A stretch of 64,000 nt of DNA from Planococcus liqunii (GTDB taxonomy: Bacteria; Bacillota; Bacilli; Bacillales_A; Planococcaceae). This document shows, piece after piece, positions 1 through 7,944 of this stretch. Where the stretch lies: the NCBI RefSeq assembly GCF_030413595.1, contig NZ_CP129238.1, positions 3,844,001 through 3,908,000 on the forward strand, written 5' to 3'. How positions within the stretch are numbered: position 1 is the stretch's first letter; every line of letters begins with the position of its first letter. Both the position numbers and the translations under genes were made by a program. Under the pieces are notes generated by a model. The model did no database searches. It was not told the origin of the DNA and saw only the letters and a list, made by a program, of their open reading frames with translations.

Positions 1-2
1 GG

Positions 3-635
3 GTGGATGGCCAGCGTGGCTATCATATTCTCTGGTATTGGTCCCAAAAAGGATTGATTTGCCTCGGCCCCGTTGAAGCCAAACAGCAAACTTATATCCT
101 GCTGGAAGAATGGGCACCGCAGGCAAAAGAATTGATGCGGGAAGAAGCCCTTCTGGAACTGGCCACGCGGTACTTCATGAGCCATGGCCCTGCGGCGTTG
201 CGGGACTTTGCCTGGTGGTGCGGTTTACCGATGAAAGACGTTCGCCTCGCCTTGGAGTTGGCAAAACCTTTTCTGGATTCAGAAGAAGTGAACGGCATCG
301 AGTACTGGTTTTCCGAAAAAGATTCCCTTATGGCTGCGAACGATTCGTCCTTTCACTTGCTCCCTGCTTTTGATGAATACTTGCTCGGCTATACCAACCG
401 CAGCGCTGTGCTGCCTGTGGAATATTCCGGCAAGGTTGTACCCGGCAAAAACGGCGTTTTCTTTCCGATTATCGTTGAAGATGGCCAAGTGACCGGTACT
501 TGGAAAAAAGAAATCGCCCGAAAAAGCATTGCTTTCGAATTCAATCCGTTTTCATCAGAACACAATTTGCCGGCTTCCTGGCAAAAAGAAGCCGAAGCAC
601 TTGGCAACTTCCTGGGAATGCCGATTACCCTATAA
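3..635 (+). CDS. Winged-helix DNA-binding protein (HTH_42/YcaQ-like), 5' partial
   Basis: The reading frame is open at the left window edge, so only the C-terminal 210 or so residues are visible. The segment LLPAFDEYLLGYTNRS near residues 120-135 and the closing KEAEALGNFLGMP region resemble the winged-helix DNA-binding domain family PF06224, which includes the crosslink DNA glycosylase YcaQ/AlkX group. Known members bind DNA and some excise alkylated or crosslinked bases; whether this one is a glycosylase cannot be judged without the N-terminus. It ends 50 bp before a convergent gene, with a bidirectional hairpin between them. Confidence 0.7.
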   Translation: MDGQRGYHILWYWSQKGLICLGPVEAKQQTYILLEEWAPQAKELMREEALLELATRYFMSHGPAALRDFAWWCGLPMKDVRLALELAKPFLDSEEVNGIEYWFSEKDSLMAANDSSFHLLPAFDEYLLGYTNRSAVLPVEYSGKVVPGKNGVFFPIIVEDGQVTGTWKKEIARKSIAFEFNPFSSEHNLPASWQKEAEALGNFLGMPITL

Positions 636-642
636 AACAGGA

Positions 643-676
643 AAAAGCGGCTGAGCAGTATGCTCAGCCGTTTCTT
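643..676. terminator. Bidirectional terminator between convergent genes
   Basis: A perfect 10-bp stem CGGCTGAGCA / TGCTCAGCCG (648-657 and 661-670, 3-nt loop) has an A-run on its left and TTTCTT on its right, so it can end transcription from both sides. Confidence 0.85.
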
Positions 677-686
677 ATAGATGTTT

Positions 687-1688
687 TTATTTTGCAGGAC
701 GTATCATCGCTTTACGAAAACCTTGGTACACATCACTAACCGCAACAATGGCTACCGTTAAAATAATCGCCCCTGCAATCCAGCTCAAGCCCGAAGTTCC
801 GCCGAATACTGTGCCGATTTCATCCAAAAATGCTTGGTTGACCAATTCCGAGTTGGTGAGAATCAGAGCGATAATCCCTGTCGATACAATTTGGACGACC
901 GCATTAAAGAATGCCACACGCTTTGTCCACTGGCCTTCCCTCCATTTATAAACCGCCAAAGCGATTTCCAGGACAAGCATCAGTATGATCAGCGGCCAGT
1001 ATGACAGCAGGACATTTTGGTTGAAAGTCGGTGCGATAAATTCCAAGCCTTCCCCTCTATTGTGGTAAACGCCCACCAGCCGGTCCGCATTGAAATAGCC
1101 TGCGGTCCAAATCGCAGTCCAGATCAAACTGCCCGCAATTTCAAATTTGGAAATCGCTTTTTCCTTCGGAATATAGACCACTTCTTTTAAATCATCCGGC
1201 GTCCATTCCTTGCTGTTCATCGTTAACGGCGCCTGCGATGAAGAACGGTCTGCCCGCTCAATCAGTGCAATGACAAGTGTTAACCAAAAGAAAACTTGCA
1301 TGGCCGCATTCACACTGGCACTTATTGCATCACCAATTAAAGAAACCGTTGCATCCATAATTGTCGTTTCGCTGCTATTGGTAAAAATGGCTACCACAAT
1401 GACTACAACCAGCGTCACTGTAATGGCAATGGGTAGGATCAGCTTTAACAGGCTGATATACAGGTCAAAATAACGCGGGCCTATTAAGTGCATCGGTTTG
1501 TCACGGTAACCGCTTGCCAGAACAGCCGGATTTCCCATTTCAGCCAGTACTTGCTTCACCTCCTGTTCCGAAGGATCTTCCGGCAGCATGTCTTCGATAG
1601 CCGAACGCAGTTCGAGCGCGATGTCCTGCCGGTTCTTTTCAGGCAGCCTGCGCGTCACTTCACCGATATACAGGTCAATCAACTTCAT
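687..1688 (-). CDS. HAAS-domain membrane protein, partner of PadR regulator
   Basis: The 333-aa protein begins with a cytosolic helical domain (about residues 1-75: MKLIDLYIGEVTRRLPEKNR, then EDPSEQEVKQVLAEMGNP) typical of HAAS (DUF1700/DUF1129-like) signalling domains. Several hydrophobic segments follow, at about 77-100, 118-140, 185-205, 225-245, 258-280 and 298-320. Its start overlaps the end of the PadR gene by 14 bp, the usual arrangement in which a PadR-type repressor controls a HAAS membrane protein. The biochemical role is unknown; a link to envelope or efflux functions is inference. Confidence 0.75.
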   Translation of the reverse strand: MKLIDLYIGEVTRRLPEKNRQDIALELRSAIEDMLPEDPSEQEVKQVLAEMGNPAVLASGYRDKPMHLIGPRYFDLYISLLKLILPIAITVTLVVVIVVAIFTNSSETTIMDATVSLIGDAISASVNAAMQVFFWLTLVIALIERADRSSSQAPLTMNSKEWTPDDLKEVVYIPKEKAISKFEIAGSLIWTAIWTAGYFNADRLVGVYHNRGEGLEFIAPTFNQNVLLSYWPLIILMLVLEIALAVYKWREGQWTKRVAFFNAVVQIVSTGIIALILTNSELVNQAFLDEIGTVFGGTSGLSWIAGAIILTVAIVAVSDVYQGFRKAMIRPAK

Positions 1689-2025
1689 CTGGATCCTCTC
1701 CTTTTAACAGATTGTAGAGTTCCTGCGACGTTTTTTCCCATTCATTTTTTAATTGCCCAAAAATCTCTTTTCCGTATTCACTCAGCACATAATATTTCCG
1801 TGGCCGGCTTTCCGTCGTATCCCAGCTGCTGGTGACAAGTTCCTGCTTTTCCAGGCGGCGCAATAACGGATACAGCGTGCTTTGTTCCATCGCAATGCCG
1901 TTGCGTTCCAGCAATTGCACCAAGGAATAGCCGTATTGCGGTTTCTGCAGCTGGCTCAGTACTGCCAGGGTCAACGTGCCTCTACGAAGCTCCGTGGACA
2001 GGCTGTTGAACAAGGAATCGTCCAT
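1675..2025 (-). CDS. PadR family transcriptional regulator
   Basis: This 116-aa protein has the PadR winged helix: LRRGTLTLAVLSQLQ at the start, YGYSLVQLLERNGI, QSTLYPLLRRLEKQELV as recognition and wing, then SRPRKYYVLSEYGKE and a short C-terminal helix. PadR proteins are usually autoregulated dimeric repressors. The ATG is preceded by GGAGGTG at good spacing, and it is the promoter-proximal gene of a two-gene operon with the HAAS membrane protein. A palindromic operator candidate lies about 50 bp upstream. Confidence 0.9.
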   Translation of the reverse strand: MDDSLFNSLSTELRRGTLTLAVLSQLQKPQYGYSLVQLLERNGIAMEQSTLYPLLRRLEKQELVTSSWDTTESRPRKYYVLSEYGKEIFGQLKNEWEKTSQELYNLLKGEDPDEVD

Positions 2026-2071
2026 CTGTACACCTCCGTCCTTATACTATGTGACGCACACTATCTATACT

Positions 2072-2084
2072 GTGTATCATACAC
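2072..2084. promoter_or_regulatory. Candidate PadR operator
   Basis: GTGTATCATACAC is a perfect 6-bp inverted repeat around a central C, 47 bp upstream of the padR start. A looser related repeat, ACTATGTGACGCACACTAT, lies just downstream at 2046-2064. Position and symmetry suit autoregulation by the adjacent PadR protein; binding is inferred. Confidence 0.5.
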
Positions 2085-2190
2085 TATTTGCTTTTCAATA
2101 ACAATATAAATCTGATAAATATGAAAATTATTCAATAATACATTACTGCATTCAATGCAGTTGAAAGTGGTAATTTCCATTTTCAACAAC

Positions 2191-2229
2191 AAAGGGCATG
2201 AATCCAATCGATATGGATTCATGCCCTTT
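2191..2229. terminator. Strong hairpin, likely terminator
   Basis: A perfect 15-bp stem (AAAGGGCATGAATCC at 2191-2205 with its complement at 2215-2229) around a 9-nt loop. It sits just after the stop codon of a short minus-strand reading frame (2240-2350). A T7 run lies a dozen bases to its right, so direction is uncertain. Confidence 0.6.
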
Positions 2230-2239
2230 GTCGTAGTAC

Positions 2240-2350
2240 TTATTTTTTTACACTGTATATTCGGAATCGTTCGCTTTCAAGTTCTGTATTGATGAACTGT
2301 ACCGTACACCAAAGCAGGACTACTAAAGTAATGCCGTAGCCTATGATCAT
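2240..2350 (-). CDS. Possible 36-aa single-span membrane peptide or gene remnant
   Basis: A short frame encodes MIIGYGITLVVLLWCTVQFI followed by a charged tail ending SVKK and a stop, placed directly before the hairpin at 2191-2229. It looks like one transmembrane helix plus a basic/acidic tail. No convincing ribosome site precedes the ATG, and the frame stays open upstream for about 22 codons (…LRRCSSPKGLNTDYQIS). It may therefore be the 3' remnant of a larger membrane-protein gene. The rest of the 2026-2440 gap holds only the PadR operator and the hairpin. Confidence 0.25.
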   Translation of the reverse strand: MIIGYGITLVVLLWCTVQFINTELESERFRIYSVKK

Positions 2351-2440
2351 AGAAATTTGATAGTCCGTGTTCAGGCCTTTCGGTGAAGAGCATCTTCTCA
2401 GGATGAGAAAAGTGCATCATTTAAGAGCTGTATTTAAATT

Positions 2441-3673
2441 TTAAGCCCGTTGCTTAACCGCATCTTGGGCCATTTGTTTCTGTTTTTCATATCGTTTGAC
2501 GAAAAACAGATATGCGAGCAAAGCCAGCAAACACATCGAGAAAATCGTGAGCCCCATTGGAACGGCTGTATCTTCCCCGCCTGCTCCGACCAGCGGCGCG
2601 GCAAAAGCCCCTAACACAAACGGCAGCAGGCCAAGCAAAGCGGACGCGCTTCCTGCCGCATGGCTTTGCGATTCCATCGCAAGCGAAAAAGAAGAAGTGC
2701 TCACGGTTCCGATAGACGTCACAAAGAAGAAAATCGGCACAACGACTGCCCATAGCGGCCCTTCTGCGAGCACAACCGCCAGCAGGATCGTTCCGGCAAT
2801 CGTTGCCACGTATAAAGCTGTTTCCAAAAACTTTTTCTCAGAGATAATATGCGCAAACCGGCCGACTGCATAACTGCCGATGATCAAGCCGATGCCGTTC
2901 ATCCCAAAAAGAAGGCTGAAGGCCTGCGGCGATACACCGTAAATATTCTGGTAAATAAACGGTGTGCCTGATACATAGGCAAAAACGCCGCCGATCAGCA
3001 GGCCTTGCGCCAGCGCATAACCGGTAAACTGACGGTCTTTTACTATCGAAGTAAAACTTGAAAAAGTAGCTCCCAAATTGCTTGGCACCCTTTTTTCAAG
3101 CGGCAGACTTTCGGGCAAACGGAACGCTGTGATCAAAAGAAGAATAAGTCCCACAACCGATAAAGTAAAAAAGACGCCTTTCCAATCTGAAAACAACAAA
3201 ATCCCTCCACCCATCGAAGGAGCGAGCAATGGCACCAGGTTGTTTATGACCATCAGCAAAGCAAAAAGCCTTGTCAGTTCCGGCCCATCGCTCACATCTC
3301 GGACTATTGCCCGGGAAATAACCAGCCCTGCAGCCGCGGCAAACCCTTGTGCAAAGCGCAATGCAATGAATATATAGATATTTGGAGCAAAAATGCACGC
3401 TGCAGAAGCCACAATGTACACCACCAATGAAAGAATCAGCGGTTTTCTCCGGCCGTGCATATCGCTGAGGGCGCCTGCAACCAATTGGCCGATTGCCAAC
3501 CCAAGGAGGCAGGCCGTTAAACTGAGTTGGACAAAAGAAGCCTTTGTATCGAAAACCTCTGCAATGTTCGGGAATGCCGGCAAATACATGTCAATCGTGA
3601 ATGGAATAAGCGATGTCAGCGCTCCTAACAGGATGATAAATCGTGCACGTTTTGCCCCACTTAAATTTTCCAT
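2441..3673 (-). CDS. Bcr/CflA family multidrug efflux MFS transporter
   Basis: This 410-aa protein has 12 predicted transmembrane helices. The N-terminal signature is typical of Bcr/CflA drug:H+ antiporters of the DHA1 group: LGALTSLIPFTIDMYLPAFP in helix 1, then GQLVAGALSDMHGRRKP (MFS motif A, about residues 62-78). Such pumps export bicyclomycin, sulfonamides or chloramphenicol in other species; the substrate here is not predictable. The start follows an AGGAAAGG site about 10 nt upstream. It stands alone between the HAAS/PadR pair and the iminopeptidase. Confidence 0.9.
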   Translation of the reverse strand: MENLSGAKRARFIILLGALTSLIPFTIDMYLPAFPNIAEVFDTKASFVQLSLTACLLGLAIGQLVAGALSDMHGRRKPLILSLVVYIVASAACIFAPNIYIFIALRFAQGFAAAAGLVISRAIVRDVSDGPELTRLFALLMVINNLVPLLAPSMGGGILLFSDWKGVFFTLSVVGLILLLITAFRLPESLPLEKRVPSNLGATFSSFTSIVKDRQFTGYALAQGLLIGGVFAYVSGTPFIYQNIYGVSPQAFSLLFGMNGIGLIIGSYAVGRFAHIISEKKFLETALYVATIAGTILLAVVLAEGPLWAVVVPIFFFVTSIGTVSTSSFSLAMESQSHAAGSASALLGLLPFVLGAFAAPLVGAGGEDTAVPMGLTIFSMCLLALLAYLFFVKRYEKQKQMAQDAVKQRA

Positions 3674-3785
3674 TAAAACAACTGCCTTTCCTGTTGCTTC
3701 TATAAAACCTCATAAAGCTATTTTACCAACTTTGTCCGATAGGTAAACTAACTTTTTTCAGGTTCTTACTATACTTCATATAAAA

Positions 3786-3818
3786 AAGCGTTTTTCTCAA
3801 AACAAGAGAAAAACGCTT
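3786..3818 (-). terminator. Terminator of proline iminopeptidase gene
   Basis: A 13-bp perfect stem AAGCGTTTTTCTC / GAGAAAAACGCTT with a 7-nt loop, followed on the minus strand by a run of T. Confidence 0.85.
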
Positions 3819-3901
3819 GATAATTTGTTAAGTATAGAGGCAGTCTTACCGGCCTGCAAGTATGACACACTGAGCACCTTTGCTGATTTTTGCAGAAGCT
3901 G

Positions 3902-4786
3902 TTAAGCTCCAGGCCGCAGCTCCTGCCGGTTTACCCACTCACGGATTACATCGACATACGCTTGCGGTTCTTCAATGCTTGGCATATGGGAGCTGTTTTC
4001 AAACACATGCACTTCCGAATCCGGAGCCAGGCTTGCATAATATTCCGTGGTTTCAGGCGTCGCTTCGTCGTATCGCCCGCAAGTGAAAAGAGCCGGTATA
4101 TCAATTTCGTGCAGGCGCTCGGTTACATCGAAATCCTTTAATGTTCCCGTGACGGTAAATTCCGATGCGCCCCACATATGATGATAAATTTGGTCATTTG
4201 ATGCCCCAAAGTCTTTCCTCATTTCGTCCGGCCACGGATCCAGCCGGCACATATGGCGTTTGTAGAAAGCCATCATTGCCTGATTGTATTCTTCGGAGTC
4301 TGTCGTATGGTTCTGTTCGCTTTGTTCAATTGTATCCTGCAACTCCTGGGGCAATTCCTTCAAGTAATTGCGCTGATCCGCAACCCACCGGTGCGCGCTC
4401 AATGCCGGCCCTGAAAAAATCACGCTGCGGACACCTGCCGGTTTTTTTAAAAGATAGGAAGCTGCAAGCATGGATCCCCACGAGTGGCCGAGAAGATGAA
4501 ACTCTTCCAGTTCAAGCGCTTCGACCACATGCTCGAGCTCTTCTATATAATGTTCTACGGTCCATAATTCTTTGTCAGCTGGGTGGCCTGAGTTCCCGCA
4601 TCCCAATTGGTCGTACTGGATGACCTGGCGCTCTGTCCCAAGCCCGCGCAGCGGATCTTTATCATTGCTTTTGCCGCCGGGCCCTCCGTGCAACAGAAGC
4701 AGCGGGATGCCGGGGCCATTGCCGGTGATCCGGTACCAGACATTCCCTCCTTTAACCGGAATGAACCCTTCCGTTACGTTATCCAT
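3902..4786 (-). CDS. pip: Proline iminopeptidase (alpha/beta hydrolase)
   Basis: The 294-aa protein fits the family length for peptidase S33, which removes N-terminal proline from peptides in the cytosol. The oxyanion motif HGGPGG lies at residues 33-38, the nucleophile elbow GHSWGS places Ser102, and GRYDEATP and SSHMP supply Asp240 and His267. The cap domain between about 130 and 215 contains the acidic/aromatic patch typical of prolyl aminopeptidases. There is no signal peptide. The gene is monocistronic, with its own terminator downstream and that of ilvE upstream. Confidence 0.85.
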   Translation of the reverse strand: MDNVTEGFIPVKGGNVWYRITGNGPGIPLLLLHGGPGGKSNDKDPLRGLGTERQVIQYDQLGCGNSGHPADKELWTVEHYIEELEHVVEALELEEFHLLGHSWGSMLAASYLLKKPAGVRSVIFSGPALSAHRWVADQRNYLKELPQELQDTIEQSEQNHTTDSEEYNQAMMAFYKRHMCRLDPWPDEMRKDFGASNDQIYHHMWGASEFTVTGTLKDFDVTERLHEIDIPALFTCGRYDEATPETTEYYASLAPDSEVHVFENSSHMPSIEEPQAYVDVIREWVNRQELRPGA

Positions 4787-4862
4787 TCTTTTTCCTCCCT
4801 CTTTTTTAACTGTTTTAGTAGGTATTCCATTCTTCTTAACGAATTCCTTTATTTTCCGAAAA

Positions 4863-4893
4863 AGAGCCGCTCCGCATGTAGCGGAACAGCTCT
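4863..4893 (-). terminator. Terminator of ilvE
   Basis: AGAGCCGCTCCGC / GCGGAACAGCTCT form an interrupted stem; on the minus strand it is followed by TTTTTC. It lies 13 bp after the ilvE stop. Confidence 0.75.
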
Positions 4894-4905
4894 TAATTTT
4901 ATCAA

Positions 4906-5982
4906 TTATTTCACTTCTACTGTCCAGCCCAGTGTATCTTCCACTTTGCCTGTCTGAATGCCCGTAATCGTATCGTATAGTTTCTGGGACAAGTCCCCGA
5001 TTTCATGGTTGTTGATGATCATTTTCTTGCCTTGCCAGTTAAGTTCGCCCACCGGTGAAATGACAGCTGCCGTTCCGGTGCCGAACACTTCCTCAATCAG
5101 GCCGTCCTGGAATGCCTGGTAGATTTCATCGATGGAGATTTTTTTCTCCGTAACTGAAATTCCCCAAGTCCCGAGTAATTCAATGATCGACATGCGGGTA
5201 ATCCCTTTCAGGATGCTGCCGTTGAGAGCAGGCGTGACCACTTCGCCATTGATCTTGAAGAAGATGTTCATGCTGCCGACTTCTTCGATGTATTTCTTTT
5301 CAACTCCGTCCAGCCACAATACGTCCGCATTGCCGAGCTTTTTCGCATTGGCCTGCGCCTGGTAGCCGGATGAATAGTTGCCTGCGGTCTTCGCCATTCC
5401 CGTGCCGCCTTTTACAGCTCTTGTGAATTGATCTTCCACGTGGATTGTGACTGGCTTCAAGCCACCAGTGAAATACGAACCGACTGGCGACATAATAATC
5501 ATGAATTTATAAGTCTTCGACGGAGCGACCGCCAAATTCGCTTCTGTCGAAATGATGAACGGTCGGATATAAAGTGATGTGCCGGCTGTTGACGGCACCC
5601 AGTCCTTTTCCAGTTCAATCAGTTTCGTCAAATATTCCAGCACGATTTCTTCATTGATCGGCGGTATGCTTAAGCGTTCGCTCGACAAATTCAAGCGTTC
5701 AAAGTTTTTCTCCGGACGGAACAATAAGACGCGCCCCTCTTCGGTGCGGTAGGCTTTCATGCCTTCAAAAACCGTTTGGCCATAATGGAAAATCATAGCG
5801 GCCGGGTCTAATGTAATTGGCGCATAAGGAACGATTTTCGGTTCAAACCAGCCTTTGCCCGCTTCGTATTCCATCGTAAACATGTGATCGGTAAAGAGGG
5901 TTCCGAAAGGCACTTGGTCCTGTGACGGTTTCTCTTTCTTTGATGTGCTTTGTACGATTTCCAATTCATTGGTGGTCAACAA
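4906..5982 (-). CDS. ilvE: Branched-chain amino acid aminotransferase
   Basis: A class IV PLP aminotransferase of the Bacillus IlvK/IlvE type: QVPFGTLFTDHMF near the N-terminus, YIRPFI, and the lysine motif GTGMAKTAGNYS (Lys198 in this numbering) that should bind PLP. It interconverts Leu/Ile/Val with their 2-oxo acids. The longest frame begins at 6018, but GGAAGGAG sits 9 nt before a TTG at 5982, giving 358 aa and a family-like N-terminus; I prefer that TTG start. No T-box leader is visible in the 200 bp upstream. The gene is monocistronic. Confidence 0.9.
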   Translation of the reverse strand: MLTTNELEIVQSTSKKEKPSQDQVPFGTLFTDHMFTMEYEAGKGWFEPKIVPYAPITLDPAAMIFHYGQTVFEGMKAYRTEEGRVLLFRPEKNFERLNLSSERLSIPPINEEIVLEYLTKLIELEKDWVPSTAGTSLYIRPFIISTEANLAVAPSKTYKFMIIMSPVGSYFTGGLKPVTIHVEDQFTRAVKGGTGMAKTAGNYSSGYQAQANAKKLGNADVLWLDGVEKKYIEEVGSMNIFFKINGEVVTPALNGSILKGITRMSIIELLGTWGISVTEKKISIDEIYQAFQDGLIEEVFGTGTAAVISPVGELNWQGKKMIINNHEIGDLSQKLYDTITGIQTGKVEDTLGWTVEVK

Positions 5983-6211
5983 GATGAAGCACTCCTTCCA
6001 AAGTGAACAATTTATCACGTAATGTGAATAATTATACGCTCATATACAATTTTTCGAAAGCACTTTTTTAAATACTGAAAAAATTAAGAGAAAAGACCTG
6101 CTGCCAACAGCCTTTTATAAACAGTGTTTAAGTTCCAATTGGCTGGTGTTTTTTGCAGTCTTCCATCTCTTTTTATCTTGCGTACATTTTCTCTGTATCT
6201 TCTTAAACCGT

Positions 6212-7201
6212 TTAACTTTCTTTATACAAAGTCATGGCATAGCTTCCCAAGCTTTCATAGCTAGTAAAAAATTCGCTCTTGTCATGGACGACCTTGCCTT
6301 TGAGTGGATCCATTATTGTTACTGAAGATTCGTCAATACCCGTCAGGACGACCGCATGTTGATTTTGGAAGGTTTTATGATACTCCATTGTCCCTTCAAT
6401 CCACCATCCATTATTGGTGACCGGTGGTTCCAGTTCTCTCGTGATCCACATTAGGACCGGTACACCACTTGTTATGTATTTTTCGATTTCCTGACTGCTG
6501 GAACCACTTAAATCAGAAGCCGCAAATTGCTCATTGACGGACGTTGCATATTTTTCAGCTGTCTCCACGACTGCTTGAGGAAAGACATACACCCCTTTGG
6601 CAGAAGTTGGATCCCCTGTAAACGCATCCTGAGGATCTGGCCCTATCAGTTTTCCGCCTTCGATCCGCAGCGGAACTTTTTTAAGAAATTTCTTTGCCAT
6701 TTCTTCTTTTGTCACCGGCTCTCCGTAATAATTCAGCATAGCCGTTAATGACGTAATTTCACAACCAGTGGGAAGCTCCGGTTCTTGCAGAAGAATTGGC
6801 ACAGAAATAGCTTTATTTTGCGCATACGTCTCAATCAATAGTTCATCATTTTCTTTATCGACAGTAAAGGGGCGCGATATTTTCATGACGGGCGATTCCA
6901 GCAGGACATTCACTTCCTGTCCAAGCGCTACATCCTCAAAGCTGGCCATCCCTTGTGCATTCGTCGTCCCCGTTCCCAACAGCTCGCCTTTTGCTGACTG
7001 AAGCTCAACTGTTTGATTGGCCAGCGGATTTCCTGTTGAAAATTCCGTGAGCTTCACCTTGAAAGCTATTGTTTCAAGCTCTTGAACTTCTTCATCCACG
7101 ACAGTCGGGACTTCAGGCGCTATCGGTTTAGTCCGCTCTGGCTGCTGAACACAACCAGCCAAAATTAAAGTCCCTATAAATAGTCCATATATCTTTATCA
7201 T
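6212..7201 (-). CDS. Secreted lipoprotein with C39-like papain-fold domain
   Basis: A lipoprotein signal (GTLILAGC, lipidated Cys17 when started at 7201) leads into an Ig/carboxypeptidase-regulatory-like beta domain (about 45-115). A Peptidase_C39_2-type domain follows: PTGCEITSLTAMLNYYG supplies the catalytic Cys147, NQHAVVLTGID the His, and IMDPLKG the Asp. The ATG at 7201 follows GGGGG at good spacing and is preferred to the TTG-containing longer frame from 7213. The product is probably anchored outside the membrane, cleaving or binding peptides. It is not next to a bacteriocin ABC exporter, so the substrate is unknown. Confidence 0.75.
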   Translation of the reverse strand: MIKIYGLFIGTLILAGCVQQPERTKPIAPEVPTVVDEEVQELETIAFKVKLTEFSTGNPLANQTVELQSAKGELLGTGTTNAQGMASFEDVALGQEVNVLLESPVMKISRPFTVDKENDELLIETYAQNKAISVPILLQEPELPTGCEITSLTAMLNYYGEPVTKEEMAKKFLKKVPLRIEGGKLIGPDPQDAFTGDPTSAKGVYVFPQAVVETAEKYATSVNEQFAASDLSGSSSQEIEKYITSGVPVLMWITRELEPPVTNNGWWIEGTMEYHKTFQNQHAVVLTGIDESSVTIMDPLKGKVVHDKSEFFTSYESLGSYAMTLYKES

Positions 7202-7311
7202 CAAGGCCCCCACATTCTCGTTTATCTTCTGGATTTTAGTATATCAATGAACGAATGGATTGAATATGGGAGATCGTTTCCCCTCATAAGGCAACGACTG
7301 CACCTTTACTG

Positions 7312-7340
7312 AAAAAAGCCATCGAATAATCGATGGCTTT
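7312..7340 (-). terminator. Terminator after small membrane protein
   Basis: AAAGCCATCGA / TCGATGGCTTT (11-bp stem, 4-nt loop ATAA), followed by TTTTTTC on the minus strand. Confidence 0.85.
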
Positions 7341-7408
7341 CACTTCCTGATAAAACATCATTAAACAAATGAAAAGTGAGTCATTAAGAGCGTTTACAGC
7401 TAATTTGG

Positions 7409-7834
7409 CTACTTGTTTATCATAAATATAAAAACCAGGACCACAGCAGCTAAGGCTGCGAAAACTGAGGGCCAACCGATTTTCACCTTTGCCAATAAGC
7501 GGTCAATGAGAAAGAACGAGATTGAAGAAACCAGACTCATGACCAGTAATATGCTCCCAAACAAACAATGGCAGAACAGGGAGACAATTTCATAAGCAAA
7601 AGTTCTTTTGGAGATCTTTCTGCTGAGCCAATCGCTAAACAAAGACGTCATCACGCCATAAGTAACGGCGAACATCAAGTTCAAATAATATAGATTGGCA
7701 AACCCGTCCCCTTCAAATTCAAGGTCGGCATTCAGGGAAAAAATCAGCGCAAATAATAAACTGCTAAAAACAGCAGTTATCAATTTTCGCTTAAAAGCAT
7801 TTGTGAATCCGCCGCTTTCATTGTAATTGCTCAC
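7409..7834 (-). CDS. Hypothetical four-helix membrane protein
   Basis: About 141 aa with predicted membrane spans near residues 20-38, 52-72, 85-108 and 115-137, and a very short C-terminus. I do not recognise the family. The longest frame starts at 7876, but GGGGGA lies 7 nt before a GTG at 7834 (VSNYNESGG), which is the more likely start. It is transcribed alone, between the asnB terminator and its own terminator. No catalytic residues stand out. Confidence 0.55.
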   Translation of the reverse strand: MSNYNESGGFTNAFKRKLITAVFSSLLFALIFSLNADLEFEGDGFANLYYLNLMFAVTYGVMTSLFSDWLSRKISKRTFAYEIVSLFCHCLFGSILLVMSLVSSISFFLIDRLLAKVKIGWPSVFAALAAVVLVFIFMINK

Positions 7835-7909
7835 ATATAACTCCCCCTGTAACTCGTATTTGTTATAACTATTCAACTCCCTTAGAAAAGTTCAACCTAA
7901 AATGAAATA

Positions 7910-7933
7910 CCAGTCATCTGAAAAGATGACTGG
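7910..7933 (-). terminator. Terminator of asnB
   Basis: A perfect 10-bp stem CCAGTCATCT / AGATGACTGG with GAAA loop, 12 bp after the asnB stop, followed on the minus strand by a T-rich stretch. Confidence 0.8.
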
Positions 7934-7944
7934 CCAATCTCTTT

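Noticed and set aside
6019..6211. T-box leader for ilvE
   Set aside because: No T-box sequence, specifier stem or antiterminator-like structure is visible upstream.
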